Shown piece by piece: positions 1 to 5,171 of a DNA stretch of 12,542 nucleotides. The DNA is taken from contig CAZMGD010000115.1 of NCBI GenBank assembly GCA_964565705.1, positions 1 through 12,542 on the forward strand, given 5' to 3'. The translations under genes were made by a program, and so were the position numbers. How positions within the stretch are numbered: position 1 is the stretch's first letter; each line of letters opens with the position of its first letter. Below the pieces are notes generated by a model, which was not told the origin of the DNA, did no database searches, and saw nothing but the letters and a program-made list of their open reading frames with translations. The DNA is from CAZMGD01 sp964565705 (lineage in GTDB: Bacteria; Actinomycetota; Acidimicrobiia; Acidimicrobiales; Ilumatobacteraceae).

Positions 1-512
1 GCGTGTTCCTCGGTTCGATCATGGCGTCGGAGACCACCGCCGCCGCGGCCGGCGCCGTCGGCACGTTGCGCTTCGACCCGATGGCCATGTTGCCGTTCTG
101 CGGCTACAACATGGCCGACTACTGGAACCACTGGCTGTCGATCGGCAAGGCCACCTCGGCCGACAAGCTGCCGAAGATCTTCTTCGTCAACTGGTTCCGC
201 CGCGACGAGGCCGGCCGCTTCCTCTGGCCCGGGTACGGCGAGAACAGCCGCGTGCTGAAGTGGGCGTTCGAGCGCGTCGCCGGCGACGCCGAGGCCACCG
301 AAACCGCGATCGGTCTGCTGCCGACCCCCGGTGCGCTCGACACGACCGGCCTCGAGATCGCCGACGACGACCTCGAGACGCTGCTGTCGGTCGACGCTGC
401 CGGCTGGCGCGCCGCGGTGCCCGAGATCCGCGCGCACTTCGCCCGCTTCGGCGACAAGGTGCCCGCCCAGCTCTCCGTCGCCCTCGACAGCCTGGAATCC
501 CAACTCTCCTGA
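1..512 (+). CDS. pckG: Phosphoenolpyruvate carboxykinase (GTP), C-terminal part
   Basis: This is the last 169 residues of a GTP-dependent PEP carboxykinase, which converts oxaloacetate and GTP to PEP, CO2 and GDP in the cytosol (gluconeogenesis/anaplerosis). The gene is cut by the left edge. The first complete codon is GTG at position 3, an internal Val, and the preceding codon is split. The family is about 600 residues long, so roughly 430-450 residues are missing. Counting from that Val, the guanine-binding segment is clear: NWFRRD (63-68), then FLWPGYGENSRVLKW (73-87). F65, F73, Y78 and N81 align with human F517, F525, F530 and N533, so one stacking Phe is a Tyr. The earlier part has the family pattern FDPMAMLPFCGYN. 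The stop TGA (510-512) faces the convergent membrane gene across 18 bp. Family assignment is secure. The symbol could equally be written pckA, as in mycobacteria. Confidence 0.95.
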   Translation, partial: VFLGSIMASETTAAAAGAVGTLRFDPMAMLPFCGYNMADYWNHWLSIGKATSADKLPKIFFVNWFRRDEAGRFLWPGYGENSRVLKWAFERVAGDAEATETAIGLLPTPGALDTTGLEIADDDLETLLSVDAAGWRAAVPEIRAHFARFGDKVPAQLSVALDSLESQLS

Positions 513-534
513 CCACACCACCCTCTGGGGTCAG
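509..534. terminator. Weak inverted repeat between convergent stops
   Basis: CTGACC (509-514) pairs with GGTCAG (529-534) across a 14-nt loop in the 18-bp gap between the convergent pckG and membrane-protein genes. It could act as a bidirectional terminator. However, each arm contains one of the facing TGA stop codons, which supplies much of the symmetry by itself, and there is no T-tract on either side. This is a weak call. Confidence 0.2.
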
Positions 535-899
535 CGCAGGACCATGGCTCGGATGCCGAGGCCCATGATGAACAGGCTGCCGACGCCGTAGAGCAGGTAC
601 AGCCGGTGGTGCATCTGGTTGCGATAGCTGTAGATGATCCCGACGGCGATGATCGCCGAGAACCCGTACAGCGCGTGCAGCTGTGGCACCTGGATGTCGT
701 AGCGGTTGACGACCAGCACGCCGAGCACGGCCTGGACGAACACCGCCACCTCGGCAGCGCCGATGCACCACCACATCGCCGGGGTCCGCAACCGTGACCA
801 CTGGTGCGCGCCCAATGCCCACAGCCCGACGACGGCGTTGGAGATCACGACCACCCACGCCCAGTCCTGGTGCAGCTCGAGCAGGACGAGCGCGGGCAT
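531..899 (-). CDS. Small four-helix integral membrane protein, unknown function
   Basis: This encodes 122 residues, starting at ATG (897-899). That A is shared with the TGA stop of the upstream phosphatase gene (TGATG), so translation is probably coupled. Four hydrophobic segments are visible, at roughly residues 12-30, 43-63, 73-92 and 100-118. They are separated by short polar turns: QWSRLRTP after helix 1, NRYDIQVPQ after helix 2 and SYRNQMHHR after helix 3. There is no signal peptide apart from helix 1 and no enzymatic motif. His/Arg-rich turns and several Trp residues (WAW, MWW) are notable. I do not recognise the family. Position as the last gene of a three-gene cassette with a PIG-L deacetylase and a histidine phosphatase suggests a linked role, but the sequence does not say what it is. 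Confidence 0.8.
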   Translation of the reverse strand: MPALVLLELHQDWAWVVVISNAVVGLWALGAHQWSRLRTPAMWWCIGAAEVAVFVQAVLGVLVVNRYDIQVPQLHALYGFSAIIAVGIIYSYRNQMHHRLYLLYGVGSLFIMGLGIRAMVLR

Positions 900-1453
900 C
901 AGCGGATCAGCGTGTCGGCCTCGCCGCCGACCTCGACCAGGTGCACGGCGCCGGATCCCTGCACCTCGAACGTCGTCACCGAGCAGTTGTCGAGGCTGGC
1001 GATCACCAACCGATCTTCGCCGGTGACCGCGCCGATCACGGCATTGATCGCGACGAAGTGGCTGAACACCACCGTGTCCGTGTCCCGGGCGGCGACCCAC
1101 GCGGTGATCGCGCCCCGGTACTCCTGGTATCGCGGCCCGAGATCGGCCCAGCAGCCGCGCATCGCCTGGCGCAGCCATGCCACGCGGTCTTCCATCGGCA
1201 CGCCGTCGGGCGACGGGATCTCTGCCACGGCCGCCTCCACGGCGGGTGTGACTCCCCACCGCGCGGCGAGCACGCCTGCGGTCTGCTGGCAGCGCAACAG
1301 CGGGCTGGTCACGATCGGCTGCGCCCCGAGCGGCGCCAGGCGGTCGGCGACGGCCAGGGCCTGGCTGCGTCCGATGTCGTCGAGCGCTGGGTCGACGTGC
1401 GTGTCCCAGCCGGCGGCAGCACGCCCGTGCCGGACCATCCGAACGAGTGTCAC
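899..1453 (-). CDS. Histidine phosphatase superfamily protein (phosphoglycerate mutase-like)
   Basis: This 184-residue protein belongs to branch 1 of the histidine phosphatase superfamily, which transfers phosphate through a phospho-histidine. The signature sits at the N-terminus: VRHGR with R8, H9 and G10. TSPLLRCQQTA follows (R54), then an acidic residue in AEIP (E78), and the second catalytic His is in FSHF (H132). The start is taken at GTG (1451-1453). That codon overlaps the PIG-L stop as GTGA and places the RHG motif at the usual distance from the N-terminus. No clear Shine-Dalgarno sequence precedes it, which fits translational coupling. The substrate cannot be read from sequence. Sugar phosphates, phosphoglycerate derivatives or nucleotides are all handled in this family. 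Its partner, a PIG-L deacetylase, hints at a GlcNAc-inositol or other amino-sugar substrate, but that is inference. Confidence 0.88.
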   Translation of the reverse strand: MTLVRMVRHGRAAAGWDTHVDPALDDIGRSQALAVADRLAPLGAQPIVTSPLLRCQQTAGVLAARWGVTPAVEAAVAEIPSPDGVPMEDRVAWLRQAMRGCWADLGPRYQEYRGAITAWVAARDTDTVVFSHFVAINAVIGAVTGEDRLVIASLDNCSVTTFEVQGSGAVHLVEVGGEADTLIR

Positions 1454-2271
1454 GAGGCCGCGACCAGCCAGCCGTCGCGCGGCGGGCCCGGGACGCCGCG
1501 CTGCTTGAACCACTCGGTGCCGAACGCCGCCCGGAACATCTCGTCGGACATCTTGGAGAAGAAGCTCTGATCGCTGATCTGGCTGCGGTGCTGACGCAAC
1601 GCGGAGCGCTTCTGCACCAGGTAGTCGCTGACGTCGACACGCAGGCAGATCTCGCTCTCGGGCTCGCCCATCGGGTTGCCGTCGTCGGCAGGCCCGTCGG
1701 CATCGAAGTCCTCGCCCTCGGCCACCACCTCGCGGGCCAACTCGGACATCCGCCGGCGCATCTCGTCGCGGTTGACGGTCGCCTCGAAGACCGAAGGTGT
1801 ACCAGCGAGCGCGGCCGCGGCGTAGCCGACCTCGTGCACCTTGATGTGGTCCGGGTGGCCGTAGTTGCCGTGCCAGTCGTAGGCGACGAGCACGTGCGCA
1901 TCCTCCTCGCGCAGGATCGCCGCGAGGCGCCCACCTGCCTCGTCGACGTCGGCGCGCAGGAAGCTCCCCGGCAACTCGTTCTGCTCCCAGCCGGTCATGC
2001 CCGAGTCGGCGTAGCCGAGCCACGCCACGCGCTGGGCACCGAGCACGCCGGCCGCGGCCTCCATCTCGATCCGGCGGCGGTCGACGAGCGTCTCCCCCAG
2101 CGCCAGGTCGTCGGGCGATTCGCCGAGCGCGCCGTCGGTCGCGATGACGATCACGACCCGGTGCCCCTCCGCCGCGGCGCGAGCGATGCTGCCACCGGTC
2201 GTGATCGCCTCGTCGTCGGGATGGGCGTGGAAGAACACGAGTGTCAACACGATCGCCCGGTCTATCGGCAC
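1450..2271 (-). CDS. PIG-L family zinc deacetylase/amidase (MshB/Mca-like)
   Basis: This 273-residue protein belongs to the LmbE/PIG-L metal-dependent amidase family. Characterised actinobacterial members are MshB (deacetylates GlcNAc-inositol in mycothiol synthesis) and Mca (cleaves mycothiol S-conjugates). The zinc-site motifs are intact: AHPDDE at 16-21 (H17, D20, with D19 as general base) and YGHPDH at 137-142 (H142). Near the C-terminus is the segment EWFKQRGVP. The segments WLGYADSG and AYDWHGNYGHPDH resemble mycobacterial Mca/MshB, but I cannot decide between the two activities, so no symbol is given. The start used is GTG 2271. GTG 2250 or TTG 2247, giving a protein beginning close to LTLVFFHAHPDD, are good alternatives. 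No strong ribosome site favours either. It heads a coupled cassette, overlapping the phosphatase by four bases. Confidence 0.9.
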   Translation of the reverse strand: MPIDRAIVLTLVFFHAHPDDEAITTGGSIARAAAEGHRVVIVIATDGALGESPDDLALGETLVDRRRIEMEAAAGVLGAQRVAWLGYADSGMTGWEQNELPGSFLRADVDEAGGRLAAILREEDAHVLVAYDWHGNYGHPDHIKVHEVGYAAAALAGTPSVFEATVNRDEMRRRMSELAREVVAEGEDFDADGPADDGNPMGEPESEICLRVDVSDYLVQKRSALRQHRSQISDQSFFSKMSDEMFRAAFGTEWFKQRGVPGPPRDGWLVAAS

Positions 2272-2284
2272 GGAACCCGTTCCG
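2271..2284. promoter_or_regulatory. 14-bp dyad at the PIG-L start codon
   Basis: CGGAAC-CC-GTTCCG is a perfect 6+2+6 inverted repeat. Its left end touches the first base of the GTG at 2271, so it lies immediately upstream of the PIG-L gene as transcribed. Such a dyad could be an operator, or could fold near the ribosome-loading region if the transcript starts further upstream. If translation starts at 2250 instead, it lies about 20 bp upstream of the start. Only the symmetry is observed. The regulator and function are unknown. Confidence 0.35.
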
Positions 2285-2298
2285 GGCGCGGTGGGCGC

Positions 2299-2344
2299 TC
2301 CTGCAGTCGGATCGGTCCCGTCCGGGACCGATCCGACTGCAGGA
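2299..2344 (-). terminator. Perfect 46-bp palindrome downstream of mcr
   Basis: Two 22-nt arms (2299-2320 and 2323-2344) are exact reverse complements separated by only two bases (TC). The left arm starts TCCTGCAGTCGGATC and the right arm ends GATCCGACTGCAGGA. The element begins 12 bp after the mcr stop codon, as transcribed. The RNA would form a very stable hairpin of about 21-22 bp. No T-run follows, so a U-independent hairpin terminator of the kind proposed in high-GC actinobacteria is the simplest reading. A dispersed palindromic repeat or a mobile hairpin element is the main alternative. The dyad is certain. Its role is inferred. Confidence 0.6.
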
Positions 2345-2356
2345 AGCGTGATGCGG

Positions 2357-3505
2357 TCAGCCCGTCTGGGTGACGGCGCCGGACTGCTCGAGCGCCTCGA
2401 TCGCGGCGGCGTCGAAGCCGAACTCGGTGAGGATCGAGCGGGTGTGGGTGCCGCCGGCGACGGGCGCGCTGCGAACCTCGCCGGGGGTGCGCGAGAACCG
2501 CGGTGCCGGCGCCGGTTGCGTCTGGCCCTCGACCTCGACGAACGTCTGGCGGGCGACGTTGTGGGGGTGCTTGGTCGCTTCCGCCATCGTCAACACGGGA
2601 GCGAAGCACACATCGGTGTGCTCCATCAGCTCGCACCACTCGTCGCGGGTCTTTGCGGCGAACACGGCGCGCAGCCGATCCTTGAGCGGGCCCCAGGTGC
2701 TGGGATCGAAGTGGTGCTTCGCCGTGAACTCGGGGTCGTCGGCGAGGCCGGTGATGCGCAGCAGCTCGGCGTAGAACTGCGGCTCGATCGACCCGATCGA
2801 CACGTATTCGCCGTCGGCGCAGCGGTACATGTCGTAGAAGTGGGCGCCGGAGTCCAGCATGTTCGCGCCGCGCGGGCCGAGCCCGCCGCCGGCCAGCGCA
2901 CCCCAGAACGGTGCCATCAGCGTCGCCGCGCCGTCCACCATCGCCGCGTCGACCACCTGACCCTGGCCGCTGCGCGCGGCCTCGAACAGCGCGCACACGA
3001 CGCCGTAGGCAAGGAACATCGCACCCCCGCCGTAGTCGCCGACGAGGTTCAGCGGCGGCGTCGGATCGGCGCCCGCTCTCCCGATGTGCGCCGCTACCCC
3101 GGCGAGCGCGATGTAGTTCAGATCGTGGCCTGCATACGGGGCATACGGCCCGTCCTGACCCCAGCCCGTCATCCGCCCGTACACCAGCTTCGGGTTGCGC
3201 TCGAGGCACACGTCCGGGCCGAGTCCGAGACGCTCGGTGACGCCGGGCCGGAACCCCTCGATCAGCGCGTCCGCCTGCTCGACGAGGCGCAGCACCGTGT
3301 CGATGCCCTCGGGCTGCTTGAGGTCGACGGCGATGCTGCGCCGGTTGCGCAGGGTGTTGTCGTTCGATCCGAACGGGCCGCCGCCGCCCGGGCGGTCCAC
3401 GCGGATGACGTCGGCGCCCTGGTCGGACAGCAGCATCGCGGCGAAGGGGCCCGGACCGATCCCGGCCAGCTCGATGATGCGTGTTCCGGTCAGGGGTCCG
3501 GCCAT
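2357..3505 (-). CDS. mcr: Alpha-methylacyl-CoA racemase (family III CoA-transferase fold)
   Basis: This 382-residue protein closely resembles mycobacterial Mcr from end to end. Mcr interconverts (2R)- and (2S)-2-methylacyl-CoA esters so that branched and sterol side-chain acyl-CoAs can enter beta-oxidation. The N-terminus MAGPLTGTRIIELAGIGPGP is near-identical in pattern to the mycobacterial enzyme. The catalytic set is present: H127 in AGHDLNYI, D157 in VGDYGGG and E241 in SIEPQF, matching H126, D156 and E241 of M. tuberculosis Mcr. FRPGVTERLGLGP, QVVDAAMVDG and RGANMLD are further family landmarks. The length is normal. ATG 3503-3505 is preceded by a good GAGGAG site. It is the third gene of a PH/SHOCT-hydrolase-mcr run and is followed by the long palindrome at 2299-2344. 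Related CoA-transferases are an alternative, but the conserved Glu and the overall match favour racemase. Confidence 0.93.
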   Translation of the reverse strand: MAGPLTGTRIIELAGIGPGPFAAMLLSDQGADVIRVDRPGGGGPFGSNDNTLRNRRSIAVDLKQPEGIDTVLRLVEQADALIEGFRPGVTERLGLGPDVCLERNPKLVYGRMTGWGQDGPYAPYAGHDLNYIALAGVAAHIGRAGADPTPPLNLVGDYGGGAMFLAYGVVCALFEAARSGQGQVVDAAMVDGAATLMAPFWGALAGGGLGPRGANMLDSGAHFYDMYRCADGEYVSIGSIEPQFYAELLRITGLADDPEFTAKHHFDPSTWGPLKDRLRAVFAAKTRDEWCELMEHTDVCFAPVLTMAEATKHPHNVARQTFVEVEGQTQPAPAPRFSRTPGEVRSAPVAGGTHTRSILTEFGFDAAAIEALEQSGAVTQTG

Positions 3506-3511
3506 GGTGGG

Positions 3512-3517
3512 CTCCTC
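3512..3517 (-). promoter_or_regulatory. Ribosome binding site of mcr
   Basis: GAGGAG on the minus strand lies six bases before the ATG of mcr. It is the clearest Shine-Dalgarno sequence seen before any start in this window and fixes the mcr start. It also suggests that mcr is translated independently of the hydrolase upstream. Confidence 0.75.
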
Positions 3518-3538
3518 GTGAGTTCGTGGGGATCAGCG

Positions 3539-3553
3539 CGCCGGCAACCGGCG
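3539..3553 (-). other. GC hairpin in hydrolase-mcr gap
   Basis: CGCCGG (3539-3544) and CCGGCG (3548-3553) form a perfect six-pair stem with a three-base loop. It lies two bases after the hydrolase stop codon and about 22 bases before the mcr ribosome site. No T-run follows. It may be a partial terminator or an mRNA-processing/stabilising hairpin between two genes of one transcript. Short GC stems arise easily at this base composition, so the function is uncertain. Confidence 0.4.
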
Positions 3554-3555
3554 TC

Positions 3556-4476
3556 TCAGCATGATGTCGGGTCGCCGCCGTCGGCGACGAACGATGCGTC
3601 GGCGAGCCGGGCGTGCTCGCCGATCGCCGCGACCAGAAACGGCTCCAGCGGCACGGGCAGGTCGTGGCCCATGTCGGCGAGCAGCAGCAGCGAGGCACCG
3701 TTGACGAGCTCAGCCGTGCGCTGGCCGCCGTCGGGCGGGATCAACGTGTCGTCGCGCCCGTGGATCACCAATGTGGGCACGGCGAGCCGGCGGAGCGCAT
3801 CGGCGCGGCTCCCACTCGCATACAGCGCTGTCAGCTGTCGGGGTGCACCACCGGCGGGGGGTGCACGGTCGAACGCTGCTGCCGCCTTGGCCCGGTTGAG
3901 CTCGGCGTCGAACCATCGCTTCGACTGCCACACCTCGGCGAGGACGCTCGCGTCGATCGCCGCCGCCCGTTCGGTGGCCGGTGGCGCCAGCAGCACGGCG
4001 CTCGCCTCTCTCGTGGCGCTGCCGTACTCCCACTCCCCCGTCGAGGACATGACCGAGATCAACGAGCGCGTCCGGGCTGGGTGCTCGATGGCGACCGTCT
4101 GCGCCACCATGCCGCCGAGGGAGGTGCCCAGCACGTGGGCGCGCTCGATGCCGAGCACGTCGAGCAGCCCGACCGCGTCGCCGGCCATGTCGGACAGCGT
4201 GTAGGGCACCGGCGGCAGCGGCGTGCCGCGGCGCGACGCCTGCAGCGTCGCCCGGACGTCGACGTCCTGGCCGGTGAGGTGCGTCGAGAGACCGCAGTCG
4301 CGGTTGTCGAACGTGACGACGCGGAACCCGGCGGCGACCAGGCCGGCGAGCAGCGACGGCGACCAGGAGATCAACTGCGTGTCGAACCCGTTGATCAGGA
4401 GCAGCGGCACACCGTCGGGCTCGCCGTGGGTGACGTACTCGAGCTCGATGCCCGACGGGAGCGGTGCTCGGGACAT
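3556..4476 (-). CDS. Alpha/beta hydrolase
   Basis: This 306-residue protein has the alpha/beta hydrolase fold. An oxyanion-side loop NGFDTQLISW lies at 29-38, and the DNRDCGLS strand-turn typical of this subgroup at 57-64. The nucleophile elbow GTSLGG is at 117-122 (S119). The acid is in HGRDDTLIPP (D243) and the catalytic His in DMGHDLP (H271). The triad is therefore complete and in order, and a lid of about 90 residues (roughly 145-230) separates core and cap. The substrate is not predictable: esterases, lipases and C-C hydrolases share this layout. ATG 4474-4476 starts three bases after the TGA of the PH/SHOCT gene, with no clear ribosome site, so coupled translation is likely. Adjacency to mcr is compatible with ester or CoA-linked lipid turnover but does not establish it. 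The last roughly 15 residues look like an unstructured tail. Confidence 0.9.
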   Translation of the reverse strand: MSRAPLPSGIELEYVTHGEPDGVPLLLINGFDTQLISWSPSLLAGLVAAGFRVVTFDNRDCGLSTHLTGQDVDVRATLQASRRGTPLPPVPYTLSDMAGDAVGLLDVLGIERAHVLGTSLGGMVAQTVAIEHPARTRSLISVMSSTGEWEYGSATREASAVLLAPPATERAAAIDASVLAEVWQSKRWFDAELNRAKAAAAFDRAPPAGGAPRQLTALYASGSRADALRRLAVPTLVIHGRDDTLIPPDGGQRTAELVNGASLLLLADMGHDLPVPLEPFLVAAIGEHARLADASFVADGGDPTSC

Positions 4477-4479
4477 CGG

Positions 4480-5115
4480 TCAGCCGAGCAGTCGGCGCTT
4501 CTGGTTCTCGAACTCCTCGGGCGTGATCGAACCACGATCGCGCAGCCCTTCCAGACGTTCGAGTTGCTCGGCGACGTCGGTGCCGGCCGCCGCCGTCGCG
4601 AACTGACCGGCGGCGTGCGCCGCACGGCGCTTGGCAGCGGAGCTGACCTGCGAGTGGATCGCCTGCTGGACTCGCTCGGGGTGGCGCACATCGGTGAAGC
4701 GCTGCTGCCCGTCCTCGCCGCCCGACTCGATGAGGAGGTCGCCGCTGCCGATCAGTCGCTCGAACATGCCTTGCGTGTGGTTGACGTTGTTGACGCGGTC
4801 CAGCGGGATCTCGATCCCGCTCTTGGCGACGACGCCGTGGCGGAAGATCACGCGGTCGGACGTCACGACGAAGTTGGTGGTGGCCCACTTGCAGTACCGC
4901 ACGATCAGCCAGAGCGCGCTGACCACGATCGCGACCAGCAGGATCCAGAGCACCGCGCTCTTCGCGTCACCGGACTCCATGACCGACAGGGCGATGATCG
5001 CGAGGATGATGGCGCCGATCAGCGCCGCGGCCGCCTCGGCGAAGTACCACCAGTGGGGATGCAGGTCGACGGCGATGGTCTCGTCCGTGTTCAGCAGCTT
5101 CCTCGGGTAGGGCAT
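4480..5115 (-). CDS. Bacterial PH-domain membrane protein with C-terminal SHOCT domain
   Basis: This 211-residue protein has a short N-terminal cytosolic segment (MPYPRKLLNTDETIAVDLHP), then two transmembrane helices at about 25-47 and 54-73. A bacterial PH-like (bPH2/YdbS-type) domain follows at about 76-155, with the usual TNFVVTSDRVIFRHGVVAK beginning and IPLDRVNNV. An Ala-rich linker leads to a SHOCT helix pair at about 181-210 (LEGLRDRGSITPEEFENQKRRLL). SHOCT segments in many bacterial proteins are thought to mediate oligomerisation. The function of this architecture is unknown, and an inner-membrane location with a cytosolic C-terminal part is likely. ATG 5113-5115 is chosen over an in-frame GTG at 5148. 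Homologues of this type begin MPYPRKLL, and a TACAGT box sits six bases upstream. It leads the run into the hydrolase and mcr. Confidence 0.88.
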   Translation of the reverse strand: MPYPRKLLNTDETIAVDLHPHWWYFAEAAAALIGAIILAIIALSVMESGDAKSAVLWILLVAIVVSALWLIVRYCKWATTNFVVTSDRVIFRHGVVAKSGIEIPLDRVNNVNHTQGMFERLIGSGDLLIESGGEDGQQRFTDVRHPERVQQAIHSQVSSAAKRRAAHAAGQFATAAAGTDVAEQLERLEGLRDRGSITPEEFENQKRRLLG

Positions 5116-5121
5116 GGCGTG

Positions 5122-5127
5122 ACTGTA
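5122..5127 (-). promoter_or_regulatory. Putative -10 box, leaderless promoter of PH/SHOCT gene
   Basis: TACAGT on the minus strand fits the actinobacterial TANNNT -10 consensus. It ends six bases before the ATG at 5115, placing a predicted transcript start on the start codon itself. No convincing -35 hexamer is visible at 16-19 bp. There is no ribosome site before this ATG, which fits leaderless initiation. Confidence 0.45.
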
Positions 5128-5158
5128 CCGATCTCGAACTGTCGCCACGGCGCTGGCG

Positions 5159-5164
5159 TAGCGT
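5159..5164 (+). promoter_or_regulatory. Putative -10 box, leaderless promoter of uvrD2-like gene
   Basis: TAGCGT fits TANNNT and ends seven bases before the GTG at 5172, so the transcript would begin at that codon. A weak -35-like TCGAAC lies at 5134-5139, with a 19-base spacer. Together with the box at 5122-5127 this makes a compact divergent promoter region of 56 bp. No Shine-Dalgarno sequence is present. Confidence 0.4.
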
Positions 5165-5171
5165 GGACCGC

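Noticed and set aside
2144..4204. Long plus-strand open frame of 686 codons
   Set aside because: It lies antisense to the PIG-L, mcr and hydrolase genes. Its translation is Arg/Ala/Val/Gly-rich with no family motif, which is typical for a shadow frame at high GC.
5116..5148. Upstream GTG start at 5148 for the PH/SHOCT protein
   Set aside because: It would add MATVRDRYSHA-type residues not seen in homologues and would place the -10-like TACAGT inside the coding region.
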